This document shows positions 8,249 to 16,439 of a stretch of DNA of 64,000 bases, piece by piece. The notes under the pieces were generated by a model. That model was given only the letters and a program-made list of their open reading frames with translations, ran no database searches and was not told the origin of the DNA. The stretch's first letter is position 1; each line of letters begins with the position of its first letter. The position numbers were made by a program, and so were the translations under genes. Source of the stretch: Candidatus Villigracilis saccharophilus (lineage in GTDB: Bacteria > Chloroflexota > Anaerolineae > Anaerolineales > Villigracilaceae); the NCBI GenBank assembly GCA_016709305.1, contig JADJNA010000005.1, positions 1 to 64,000 on the forward strand, in the 5' to 3' direction.

Positions 8249-9679
8249 TTATTTGATTCCCGCGACTCTCAAACCGTCTTCCAATATCGCTTTGACCTTA
8301 TCGCCGTGGCGGGTCTCACAGTAAACGCGCATAATTGGTTCCGTGCCAGAAAAGCGGATCAACATCCAGCCGCCATCTTCCAGTTTGAATTGGAAACCAT
8401 CTACAGTGACGAGCTCAGTTACTTTCAAACCGCCAAGAGTCTGCGGATTGTTATCGCGGATGATCTGCTTGCGGGCTTCGGGGTCGCCGCTAAAGGGGCT
8501 GTCCACGCGGTCGTAGAAATATTCTCCGCCGACTTTGGCGAACAGATCTGCAAGTAATTCAGTCGGCTTCTTGCCTGTCTTGACCATGAAATCGAGCATA
8601 TACAAACCGGCTAAAATTCCATCGCGTTCAGGCACATTCCCGCGGAAGGCGTATCCGCCAGATTCCTCGCCGCCAATGAGCGCATTCGTCTCAGTCATCT
8701 TCGGCGCAACGTATTTGAAGCCCACACCTGTTTCATGGACGGGGACTCCGTACAGTTCGCCAAGTTTATTGAGCATATTGGTCGTGGACAATGTTTTTAC
8801 AATATCGCCGCGGTCACCACGCACCTCGAGCATATAATAGGCGAGTAAACCAAAGACTCGTAATTGATTAATAAACTTTCCGTTTTCATCGCCAATGCCG
8901 CAGCGGTCAGCGTCACCGTCGGTGATGAGCAATACATCGGCTTTATTGTCCACAGTCGCCTGCAGACCAACATCAATATTCGGCTGGATCGGTTCGGGGC
9001 GTTTCATCTCAGGGAAGGAAGGATTACGCTCATTGTGGATCTCGATCACGCGTGTCTTGCCGCCTGCCAGCAAACGCGGGAACCAGCCCGCGCCGTTGCC
9101 CCACATGGTATCGACCATCACGGTCAAGCCAGCGTCTTTGATGGGTTGCAGGTCAATTAAGCCGTCTTTGGTTAAGTGATCAATATAGGGAGTCGCTGCG
9201 TCAAACACGATGATCTCACCAGCGGCTTCGGCTTCCTTGTAATTCTTGCGCTTGACGTCTTTAATATCATCGGGAATGCCAGTTTCGATCTGGATCAGTC
9301 CTTCAGGGTCGATCGCGCCGCCCGTTTCATTGCGGACCTTGAATCCGTTGTCAGTGGGTGGGTTATGCGAGGCGGTGACATTCACCGCGCCCGCGGCTTT
9401 CTTGTCTACAACCGCGTAGGCGATGACAGGCGTGGGCGTGGCTTCCTGGGTCAAATAAACCTTCATGCCATTACCAGCCAATACTTCCGCAACTGCCGCG
9501 GCGAAGTGTTCACTGCTAAAGCGCTTGTCGTAGCCAACGACAACGAACTGTCCTTGCTTGCCTTGTGACAGCATATAGTTTGCAAAACCCTGCGCGCAGC
9601 GGCGAACATTGTCGAAAGTGTAATCCTCGGCGATCACCCCGCGCCAGCCATCCGTACCGAACGTAATTTTATGTCCCAT
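8249..9679 (-). CDS. Phosphoglucomutase/phosphomannomutase family protein
   Basis: An alpha-D-phosphohexomutase (about 476 residues) moving phosphate between C1 and C6 of hexose phosphates, feeding sugar-nucleotide and glycogen pathways. All four family signatures are present: catalytic phosphoserine loop TASHNPPTDNG, metal loop DGDADRCG, sugar-binding loop GGEESGG, and phosphate-binding RFSGTEPIMRVY. Two ATGs lie six bases apart; the second (9679) has GGAG at normal distance, so I prefer it. Whether glucose, mannose or glucosamine phosphate is the main substrate is not fixed by these motifs. Confidence 0.92.
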   Translation of the reverse strand: MGHKITFGTDGWRGVIAEDYTFDNVRRCAQGFANYMLSQGKQGQFVVVGYDKRFSSEHFAAAVAEVLAGNGMKVYLTQEATPTPVIAYAVVDKKAAGAVNVTASHNPPTDNGFKVRNETGGAIDPEGLIQIETGIPDDIKDVKRKNYKEAEAAGEIIVFDAATPYIDHLTKDGLIDLQPIKDAGLTVMVDTMWGNGAGWFPRLLAGGKTRVIEIHNERNPSFPEMKRPEPIQPNIDVGLQATVDNKADVLLITDGDADRCGIGDENGKFINQLRVFGLLAYYMLEVRGDRGDIVKTLSTTNMLNKLGELYGVPVHETGVGFKYVAPKMTETNALIGGEESGGYAFRGNVPERDGILAGLYMLDFMVKTGKKPTELLADLFAKVGGEYFYDRVDSPFSGDPEARKQIIRDNNPQTLGGLKVTELVTVDGFQFKLEDGGWMLIRFSGTEPIMRVYCETRHGDKVKAILEDGLRVAGIK

Positions 9680-9711
9680 GCTCATTCTCCAAGTATTGAT
9701 ATAGTTTGCAG

Positions 9712-9717
9712 ATTATA
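9712..9717 (-). promoter_or_regulatory. Possible -10 box for the phosphohexomutase gene
   Basis: TATAAT on the minus strand, about 33 bases before the chosen ATG. No good -35 is seen at 16-18 bases, so this is suggestive only. Confidence 0.3.
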
Positions 9718-9730
9718 AATTAAGAAAATA

Positions 9731-10762
9731 TTATGGTGTTGAAGTTGGTATCGCTTCGGGTGTTGGTGTAAAGGTTAAAATAGGAGCTGGCGTAGGAGTG
9801 AACGTGAATGTTGCAACAATATCTGCTTCACTCTCTGGCAGCCCCATCATCAATAATTCCCAGACGATATCCACATCGTCTACGGCGATGACGGGGAAGG
9901 CGGGCAGGTTGCTCAACGCAAAATCCAGCCGCATGATGATCTGATTTATAGAGGTCACTTGATACGAGGTGGCATCGATCAATAACTCTGCGAGAATATC
10001 GCGCGCGGCCTGAACGTCATCACGCGCCAATCCAAAATTACTCTGCGATAAAAATAAACGCGCGCGCGCAACCGTCTCGATCGAACGCGTCAGCATAATT
10101 TCACGTTTCAATGCGACCATTACGCTGTTATTTTGATCCGAGATTTCCTGCTCAAGCATGCTTTGCATTTTTTCAAGTTTCGTTATGCTCGCAGTGTGCG
10201 CTTCAATATTTTTCTCAAGTTCGCCTACGCGGGCGCTCGTTTCGTCAAGACGGGCTTGCTGGGCGGCAAGCTCCACCTCAAGCTGCCTGATCTGCGAGGT
10301 GTTCTTTTGTATGGGCACAACAATATTGTTGTTGATGAACGGCACGCCAAAATAGATGGCAGCCCCGATCCCGCCGATCACCAGAACTGTTGCGATCAAC
10401 CTGAATAGCGCTCTCACAAAAACAAGAAATGCCTGCCCGAGACGCGACCAGAAGGATGGTTTGTCCTTGACAGGTGATTCGGGCGCAGGCTGACTCCTTT
10501 CGATCATCTCAAGCTGGGCAGGCTGCGCTCCTTCTTCGACGGGGATCATGGCGCTGCTTTCCGGTTCAGTTTCCTGCGTCTCAGCAAAGGACTGCATCCG
10601 TGAAAGCAGATTTTTTCCCACGCCATGCACAAGCAATAGGTCATCTGTTGCATCGAACGGGCGCGCGGCAATGATATGATCTGCCAGCGCACTTGAAATC
10701 CCAGAGATTTTTTTCAGCGTATCGTGGTCTGCGGTATTAAGAAAATTTAGGAAGTCGCTCAT
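9731..10762 (-). CDS. HhH-domain membrane protein with coiled coil, function unknown
   Basis: About 343 residues. The first 60 contain two helix-hairpin-helix-like turns (ISGISSALADHI and VHGVGKNLLSRM) of the ComEA/DNA-binding type. After an acidic, proline-containing linker comes one membrane segment (about 125-150), then a strong heptad coiled coil (about 160-220), a helical region, and a tail rich in Thr-Pro (TFTPTPAP-type). I place the start at 10762, where AGGAGA lies 6 nt upstream; a more upstream ATG has no such signal. The order predicts a DNA- or nucleoprotein-facing N-terminus and an external coiled coil. I do not recognise a named family and assign no function. Confidence 0.7.
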   Translation of the reverse strand: MSDFLNFLNTADHDTLKKISGISSALADHIIAARPFDATDDLLLVHGVGKNLLSRMQSFAETQETEPESSAMIPVEEGAQPAQLEMIERSQPAPESPVKDKPSFWSRLGQAFLVFVRALFRLIATVLVIGGIGAAIYFGVPFINNNIVVPIQKNTSQIRQLEVELAAQQARLDETSARVGELEKNIEAHTASITKLEKMQSMLEQEISDQNNSVMVALKREIMLTRSIETVARARLFLSQSNFGLARDDVQAARDILAELLIDATSYQVTSINQIIMRLDFALSNLPAFPVIAVDDVDIVWELLMMGLPESEADIVATFTFTPTPAPILTFTPTPEAIPTSTP

Positions 10763-10857
10763 GGTATCTCCTATGCTGTCATTGTACAACAAAATATTTC
10801 AGATGCGGATCTGCGAATGAAGCAGATTCAGGAATCAGACCAAGAATGTAGCGCGTA

Positions 10858-12081
10858 TCATTTGCCAGAAAGTTCTGCGGGCTGGGAATCCCGAGGTATG
10901 AATTTAAACCATGCGATGATGATCGAGATCATATTCGCGGCGACTGCAAACCAGAATGGGGTGCGGGGAGAGAATCGTTCCCAAAGCTGCGCGCCGATCC
11001 ATGGCATGGGTAGGGAGAGGATGCCGAGCGTGGTGCCGAAGAAGCCGAAAGCCATGCCGCGTTTGGATTCCGGCACAACTTTGGAGATGAGCGATTCGTA
11101 GGCGGGCATGAGACAGCCAGTGCCGAGGCCGAAGAAACACATTGAAAGAATGAAACCTGAATAGCTGTTCGAGTTTAATAAAGTGAACAGGCCCAGACCG
11201 TTCAACGCGAAGCCTGTGATGATGGCAGCCCGTTCGCTGAACTTATCCACCAGTGAACCAGCCAGCGGTGCGGCAAAAATGGCTGTGACGCCGATCGCAG
11301 CGTTGACAATACCGATCTGCTGAACGTTAAGTTCGCCGAAGTCGGAAAGATAGATCGGGAAGAGCTGGCCGATGAGATTATAGGATGTATCGCCAACCGC
11401 GTCTGTGATCCAGATCCATGTAAGAATACCTCCGGAGAGGAGCAGGGCAAATATGGCAGTGAGTTGCACTTTGAATCCGATTAAGGTGGGTTTGGCTGCC
11501 TCTTTCAGGGACGCAAAACGTTCATTATTTGCCATCCAAACACGGAGAAGGGTCGCGGCGAGATAAAAACAAAATGCCACCCGCATCATGAATTGAAAAT
11601 TGAATTGATATGCCAGAAAACCCGCCAGCGCGGGGCCGATGACCGTGACAGTTTGATATATTCCCGAGGACAATCCGAAAACTCGTCCGCGTGTTTCCTC
11701 GGTGGATTGCTCTGAAATATAAGCGCCGAAGCTCGGACCGACTACTGAATTCGAGACATATTCCACACTGAGCCCGATCAACACCCACTGCCAGTTGGGC
11801 GCAAAGGCAAAGATAAGATAGCCAAAGACCGCAATGGAACTTCCCATGGCGATGACGCGCAAGCGCCCGATCGTATCCGAGAGCCAGCCGCCGAAAATTT
11901 GCAGAACCATTGGCACGAGTGACGCCAATGTGAATGCCATACCGACCTGCGTCACGCTTGCGCCGAGGTCAAGCATGTAAAGCGCCAGCATACTATAGGC
12001 CATCTGCCCCGCGATATTGGCGAAAATCATGCCCGCGAGAAACCAGCGTAGGTTGTGATTAATGATGGATTTGTGTCGCAT
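10858..12081 (-). CDS. Major facilitator superfamily transporter
   Basis: About 407 residues with twelve predicted membrane segments. The loop between helices 2 and 3 reads GGWLSDTIGRLRV, matching the MFS G-x-x-x-D-x-x-G-R-R/K motif, with a related LAGSLVDKFSERAA in the second half. That makes it a proton-driven or facilitated exporter/importer of small solutes; the substrate is not readable. The open frame reaches 12231, but this would overlap the divergent cysteine desulfurase; the ATG at 12081 (MRHKS...) leads straight into the first membrane helix. It has no Shine-Dalgarno and lies 10 nt after a TATAAT box, so its mRNA is probably almost leaderless. Confidence 0.85.
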   Translation of the reverse strand: MRHKSIINHNLRWFLAGMIFANIAGQMAYSMLALYMLDLGASVTQVGMAFTLASLVPMVLQIFGGWLSDTIGRLRVIAMGSSIAVFGYLIFAFAPNWQWVLIGLSVEYVSNSVVGPSFGAYISEQSTEETRGRVFGLSSGIYQTVTVIGPALAGFLAYQFNFQFMMRVAFCFYLAATLLRVWMANNERFASLKEAAKPTLIGFKVQLTAIFALLLSGGILTWIWITDAVGDTSYNLIGQLFPIYLSDFGELNVQQIGIVNAAIGVTAIFAAPLAGSLVDKFSERAAIITGFALNGLGLFTLLNSNSYSGFILSMCFFGLGTGCLMPAYESLISKVVPESKRGMAFGFFGTTLGILSLPMPWIGAQLWERFSPRTPFWFAVAANMISIIIAWFKFIPRDSQPAELSGK

Positions 12082-12091
12082 GATGCAGCTG

Positions 12092-12107
12092 ATTATACAG
12101 GTATAAT
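12092..12107. promoter_or_regulatory. Symmetric divergent -10 element (ATTATAC-AG-GTATAAT)
   Basis: A 16-bp inverted repeat placing a perfect TATAAT on the plus strand (12102-12107) and another on the minus strand (12097-12092). The plus box ends 7 nt before the cysteine desulfurase ATG; the minus box ends 10 nt before the MFS ATG. Transcription starts would fall at or next to both start codons. No consensus -35 is visible for either side. Confidence 0.65.
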
Positions 12108-12114
12108 TTCTCCT

Positions 12115-13263
12115 ATGATTTACCTTGATTATGCCGCCACCACGCCTATTGACCCGCGTGTCTTCGATATGATGCTCCCCTATTTCCGCGAATCTTTTGG
12201 AAATCCATCCTCCATTCATCGTTATGGACAAAAAGCCGAAACCGCCATAGAGTCAGCTCGTGAAAAAGTCGCTGCGGTGCTTCATTGCCGCGCGGATGAA
12301 ATCATCTTTACCTCCTGCGGTTCCGAGTCGGATAATCTCGCATTGCGTGGCGCCGCGCTCGCGCGCAGAAATGCCTCTGGCGAAAAGTGGATTCTGACAG
12401 CCCACACCGAACATCATGCGGTCAGCAAGACTGCCATTCAGCTTGAAAAAGAATATGGTTTTCAGCTTGAATGGTTGGACTTGGACGAATTCGGGGCTGT
12501 CATGCCAGTTTCCTTATCCAAAGCAGTTTGTAAAGACACTGCCCTGGCTTCAGTGATGTACGCCAATAATGAGATCGGTACGATCAATCCGATCTCTGAA
12601 CTGGCTGAAATCGCAAAGGCAAATAATATTCTTTTCCATACAGACGCGGTGCAGGCCGCGGCATATTTGGATGTGAATGTTGAAAAACTCGGCGTGGACT
12701 TGATGTCTCTTGGAGGGCATAAATTCTACGGACCCAAAGGGGTGGGGGCTTTGTATATCCGCAAGGGGACCAAACTGATTCCACACCTGACAGGCGGCGG
12801 GCAGGAATTTAGCCTGCGCGCAGGGACGCAGAATGTTCCATATATCGTGGGGTTTGCAGAAGCGCTCTCGCTTGCTTCTGAAGAACGCGGGCAAAGAATT
12901 GCGCATGTTAAACCGCTGAGAGATCAGATCATTGGGCGGGTGCTCGAAGAAATTCCTGATGCGTTGTTGACAGGTCACCCTGAAAATCGTTTGCCAAACC
13001 ACGCCTCATTTGTGTTTAAAGATGTGGATGGCAACCTTTTATTGCAGCTCCTGGATTCTGCGGGCTTTGCCTGCTCTTCTGGTTCCGCTTGTAAAACAGG
13101 CAACCCTGAACCAAGTGAAGTGATCACATCACTCGGTTATTCCCGCGATTGGGCGTTAGGTTCCTTGCGAATTACCCTGGGTGTTGATTCAACCCCAGAG
13201 CATGTGGATATGTTTGTGAATACCCTGCCCGGCTTGGTGGAAAAAGTAAGAGAATTAAAGTAG
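12115..13263 (+). CDS. Cysteine desulfurase (NifS/IscS type)
   Basis: PLP enzyme that takes sulfur from cysteine to form a persulfide for iron-sulfur clusters, tRNA thiolation or cofactors. About 382 residues. Begins with YLDYAATTP, carries the PLP-lysine motif GGHKFYGPKG (K203), TAHTEHHAV, and the flexible active-site loop ACSSGSAC (Cys about 320), then SLRITLG near the end. The ATG at 12115 is preferred over a frame extension to 12055, because the family starts at this motif. There is no Shine-Dalgarno, but a TATAAT ends 7 nt upstream, which suggests a leaderless message. No iscU, iscR or mnmA lies adjacent, so the sulfur acceptor is unknown. Confidence 0.93.
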   Translation: MIYLDYAATTPIDPRVFDMMLPYFRESFGNPSSIHRYGQKAETAIESAREKVAAVLHCRADEIIFTSCGSESDNLALRGAALARRNASGEKWILTAHTEHHAVSKTAIQLEKEYGFQLEWLDLDEFGAVMPVSLSKAVCKDTALASVMYANNEIGTINPISELAEIAKANNILFHTDAVQAAAYLDVNVEKLGVDLMSLGGHKFYGPKGVGALYIRKGTKLIPHLTGGGQEFSLRAGTQNVPYIVGFAEALSLASEERGQRIAHVKPLRDQIIGRVLEEIPDALLTGHPENRLPNHASFVFKDVDGNLLLQLLDSAGFACSSGSACKTGNPEPSEVITSLGYSRDWALGSLRITLGVDSTPEHVDMFVNTLPGLVEKVRELK

Positions 13264-13289
13264 CAATCATTTATCTGCGGTTACTCAAC

Positions 13290-14774
13290 TTGAAAACGCA
13301 AATCATTACCCTGGAATCTCACGACGACCTCATCTCTGTCCGCGATAAATTTTCGTGGGTAAAGACGCCGCGCATTCTGCTGGTTTGGCCCAAATACGAA
13401 AAGATAAACCTCCGCTTGCTTGATTTGAAAGTGCTGCACAGGCACGCGGATTCATTGGGCGCGCAATTGGGATTGGTCACACGCCGCGCAAAGGTCAGAC
13501 GGGATGCGGAATCACTTGGTATTCCTGTGTTCCCATCGTCTGCTGCTGCGCAAAAAAAACTGTGGCCTGAACCTGCTGTGAGAACAAGGCGTATTCCAAA
13601 GAATCCCCGCCGCGACCTGCGCGAAATTCGAGATTCGATTTATGAAAAGGAATCGGCGTGGAGAACTTCGCTTGTTGGGCGCGTGATCACTTTCACGATT
13701 GGAGTGATCGCTGTTTTAACATTGGCCGGTATTTTCGTCCCGCGTGCCAGGCTGATCTTGTATCCTGAAGCGCAGGTCCAAAGCGTGGTGATCCCTGTCG
13801 CTGCGAGTCAGGCAGTTGAGTTGCCCGCTCTTTCAGGGGAGATTCCTGCGCGGGAAACGACGATCACACTGAGCGCAGAACAGACGCAGACGGTCAAAAG
13901 CGAGATCACCATTCCGAAATCCAAGGCAGATGGGGTTGCGCGTTTTAAGAACTTAAGCCGGGTGGATGTTGATATCCCAGCCGGGACAGTCGTTTCAACA
14001 CCATCTTCCTTAAAATTCATCACCATGAAAAAGACGGTCCTGCCCGCGGGACTTGATAAATTCGTGGATGTGCCGATCAGTGCCTTGGAATTGGGTGCGC
14101 AAGGCAATGTCCAGGCGGAAAAGATCGTTGTCGTGGAAGGTCCGCTGGCGCTCACTGTGTCTGTAACCAATCCCGAGGTGTTAACAGGCGGATCGAACGC
14201 CCGTCAAACAGGGGCGACAGAAAGTGACCGTTTGAAACTAAGAACTGCGGTCATGGATGCCCTGCGGCGCGAGGCTGAGGCGAAAATGCTTACGCAGCTC
14301 GCCCGTGACGACCTTTTGTTGGTGGATACCTTGGAAGTTGCGAAAATTGTCGAAGAGGATTTTAATCCCGCCGCCGGGCGGCCGGGCGGTTCATTGAGCT
14401 TGACCATGCGGGTTGAATTTTCTGCGCGGTATATTTCGGAGGGTGATCTGAAAACACTTACACTCTTAACGCTGAATTCCTCAGCCCCGGCTGGTTTCAA
14501 AGCGACAGCGCTGCCAACCTATGAAATAACCACGCAGCCGTCAACAGATATTTCAGGCATTTCGCATTTGGATGTCCAGGTCACGCGCACCGTGCTTCGT
14601 CAGGTCGACACGATGGATGTCTTTTCACTTGTGCGCGGGCATCAACCCCAGTTCGTAAAAACCGATCTGGTTTCGGAATTATCATTGCGTGATGCCCCTG
14701 AAATTGTGATGACCCCCGCGTGGTGGCCGTGGCTGCCCTTGATCCCCTTTAATATTTCGGTAGAGGTGAAATAA
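13290..14774 (+). CDS. Membrane-anchored protein with baseplate J-like domain
   Basis: About 494 residues. An N-terminal cytosolic region of about 125 residues (contains TPRILLVWPK and SLGAQLGLVTRR) is followed by one membrane segment near 130-152 and a long beta-rich outer region. Within it, A-x-F-x-N-L-S..IPAGTVVSTP..F.T and LGAQGNVQAEKI..EGPL..VSVTNPEVLTGG fit the baseplate J / gp47 fold of phage tail baseplates. No other tail, sheath or tube gene is near, so it is not a phage remnant in context; it sits with ruvX and mltG. The likely start is TTG at 13290, 26 nt after the cysteine desulfurase, without a strong Shine-Dalgarno. Role unknown. Confidence 0.75.
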   Translation: MKTQIITLESHDDLISVRDKFSWVKTPRILLVWPKYEKINLRLLDLKVLHRHADSLGAQLGLVTRRAKVRRDAESLGIPVFPSSAAAQKKLWPEPAVRTRRIPKNPRRDLREIRDSIYEKESAWRTSLVGRVITFTIGVIAVLTLAGIFVPRARLILYPEAQVQSVVIPVAASQAVELPALSGEIPARETTITLSAEQTQTVKSEITIPKSKADGVARFKNLSRVDVDIPAGTVVSTPSSLKFITMKKTVLPAGLDKFVDVPISALELGAQGNVQAEKIVVVEGPLALTVSVTNPEVLTGGSNARQTGATESDRLKLRTAVMDALRREAEAKMLTQLARDDLLLVDTLEVAKIVEEDFNPAAGRPGGSLSLTMRVEFSARYISEGDLKTLTLLTLNSSAPAGFKATALPTYEITTQPSTDISGISHLDVQVTRTVLRQVDTMDVFSLVRGHQPQFVKTDLVSELSLRDAPEIVMTPAWWPWLPLIPFNISVEVK

Positions 14775-14811
14775 TCCTGATACTTCACTGTTCACCCGTT
14801 CATTTTTTCTA

Positions 14812-14839
14812 TTGTCAAATTCATCCTTCCTATTTTAAT
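14812..14839 (+). promoter_or_regulatory. Possible promoter for ruvX-mltG
   Basis: TTGTCA (14812-14817) and TTTAAT (14834-14839) are 16 bases apart, with the ruvX ATG 17 nt further on. Both hexamers deviate from consensus, so this is tentative. Confidence 0.35.
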
Positions 14840-14856
14840 CCTACATCCTTGCCATT

Positions 14857-15279
14857 ATGAGAATCCTTGCAGTAGATCACGGCGAAAAAAGAATCGGTCT
14901 CGCGCTCAGCGATGCGACCGCCACCATTGCCAGCCCATTGAAGGTCATTGAGCATGTTTCGCGCGCCATTGACGCCGCTCAAGTGGCCGACCTTGCCACG
15001 CAGAATGATGTTAAATTAATTGTCATTGGTCAATCCTTTGACGAGGACGGCAATCCGAATCCAGCGGGACGCAAAGCAGCCCGTTTTGCGGACGAACTAA
15101 AGAACCAGACCAATCTGCCCGTTCAACTCTGGGATGAATCTTTCAGCACACAAGAGGCGCGCACCGCCCGCATTGAACTGGGGGTCTCAAGAAAAAAACG
15201 CGCAGGTCATCAGGACGCCTTCGCCGCGGTCGTCATCCTGCAATCCTATCTCGAAGCACATAGACAGATTAACAAGTAA
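14857..15279 (+). CDS. ruvX: RuvX/YqgF-type Holliday junction resolvase-like nuclease
   Basis: A 140-residue RNase H-fold protein. It begins MRILAVDHGEKRIGLALSD, which carries the first catalytic Asp, continues with the IVIGQSFDEDGNP strand, then WDESFSTQEA (catalytic Glu region) and RAGHQDAFAAVVILQ with the last Asp. YqgF proteins are linked to Holliday junction processing and pre-16S rRNA end maturation. Length is normal for the family. The mltG gene follows after 15 nt, and this ruvX-mltG coupling is common in bacteria; the pair is very likely one transcript. Confidence 0.93.
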   Translation: MRILAVDHGEKRIGLALSDATATIASPLKVIEHVSRAIDAAQVADLATQNDVKLIVIGQSFDEDGNPNPAGRKAARFADELKNQTNLPVQLWDESFSTQEARTARIELGVSRKKRAGHQDAFAAVVILQSYLEAHRQINK

Positions 15280-15294
15280 TCACGAAACATCCTC

Positions 15295-16407
15295 ATGCGC
15301 CGTTATCAAATCCATATCATTCTCGCATTCACTGTCCTGTGTCTCTTTGCCTGCATTTTTCTTGTGCTCGGTTATATCCCCGCCCGCGCGTCGCTTTTGT
15401 ACGGTCCGCCCGCGAGCCCGCTTTCCATTTCTGACCGCATCGAGTATTCAGCGCGGCTGCTTTGGCACGGTGATGCGCTCACAACGCCGCTTGACCCGAA
15501 TGGAGCGGATCAGCCGTTTCGTATTGAGCAGAGCGAGTCCGTCTCTTCCGTAACGATCCGTCTCGCAGAAACAGGCATCATCAGCAATGCCGGGTATCTT
15601 TACGATTATCTGGTTTACACCGGTTATGACACCACACTTCAGGCGGGGGAGTACAGCTTAAGCCCCGCGCTTTCCATTATTGATATCGCGAATGAGTTAC
15701 AGGATTCGACTCCTGAAGATATCACCTTTGTGATCCTGGCAGGCTGGCGGATGGAAGAGATCGCCGCTTCGCTCCCAACCTCCGGACTGGATATTTCTCC
15801 CGAGGCGTTTCTCAGCGCCGCGCAGACTCCGGCTCAAGTCCTTGCCCTGGCATCCCCCGTTACGATGGAAGGATTCTTTTTCCCCGACTCATATCTCCTG
15901 CCGCGCACCACCAGCGTGGACCAGTTCCTTGAAGCTGTTGCGCGCAACTTCACCCAGCACATCACGGCTGACTTGCAGGCGGGCTTCTCAGCGCAGGGAT
16001 TGAATGTCAATCAAGCCGTGATTCTCGCCTCCATCGTCGAACGCGAATCGATCCAAAACGCGGAAATGCCCTTGATCGCGGGGGTCTTCATCAACCGCTT
16101 GAACATCGGCATGACCCTCGGCAGTGACCCCACCATCCAATACGCGCTTGGCTACGATCCACTCGGACAGACGTGGTGGACGAATCCGCTCAGCGTCGAT
16201 GATTTGAAATTTGACTCGCCATACAATACTTATATTTATCCGGGATTACCGCCCACACCGATTTCCAATCCCAGCCTGGATGCGTTGCGGGCTGTGGCTT
16301 TCCCCGAAACCTCCCCATATTATTATTTCCAGGCACGCTGTGACGGCTCAGGCTATCATACGTTTGCCGAGACTTTTGACGAGCATCTCGCGAATGGGTG
16401 TCCGTGA
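15295..16407 (+). CDS. mltG: Endolytic transglycosylase MltG
   Basis: A 370-residue single-pass inner membrane protein that cuts nascent peptidoglycan glycan strands and ends their elongation. There is an N-terminal membrane helix (about 7-28), a LysM-like region around GEYSLSPALS and DIANELQDS, then the YceG catalytic core: GFFFPDSYLLP, ILASIVERES (catalytic Glu in E-R-E), IAGVFINRL, GSDPTIQYALG, and SPYNTYIYPGLPPTPISNP, ending in the usual YYYFQARCDGSGYHTFAETF-like tail. All key motifs are present. It follows ruvX closely in the same operon. Confidence 0.94.
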   Translation: MRRYQIHIILAFTVLCLFACIFLVLGYIPARASLLYGPPASPLSISDRIEYSARLLWHGDALTTPLDPNGADQPFRIEQSESVSSVTIRLAETGIISNAGYLYDYLVYTGYDTTLQAGEYSLSPALSIIDIANELQDSTPEDITFVILAGWRMEEIAASLPTSGLDISPEAFLSAAQTPAQVLALASPVTMEGFFFPDSYLLPRTTSVDQFLEAVARNFTQHITADLQAGFSAQGLNVNQAVILASIVERESIQNAEMPLIAGVFINRLNIGMTLGSDPTIQYALGYDPLGQTWWTNPLSVDDLKFDSPYNTYIYPGLPPTPISNPSLDALRAVAFPETSPYYYFQARCDGSGYHTFAETFDEHLANGCP

Positions 16408-16439
16408 CAAACAAGGTCTCGGATGTCTGCAAAAGTCTA

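Noticed and set aside
12082..12231. A longer MFS start reaching to 12231
   Set aside because: It would overlap the divergent cysteine desulfurase start by more than 100 bases, and its first 50 residues look unlike a protein start; the ATG at 12081 leads directly into the first helix.
13290..14774. Prophage or contractile injection system remnant
   Set aside because: Only a baseplate-J-like fold is present; there are no sheath, tube, spike, integrase or AAA genes, and the neighbours are housekeeping genes.
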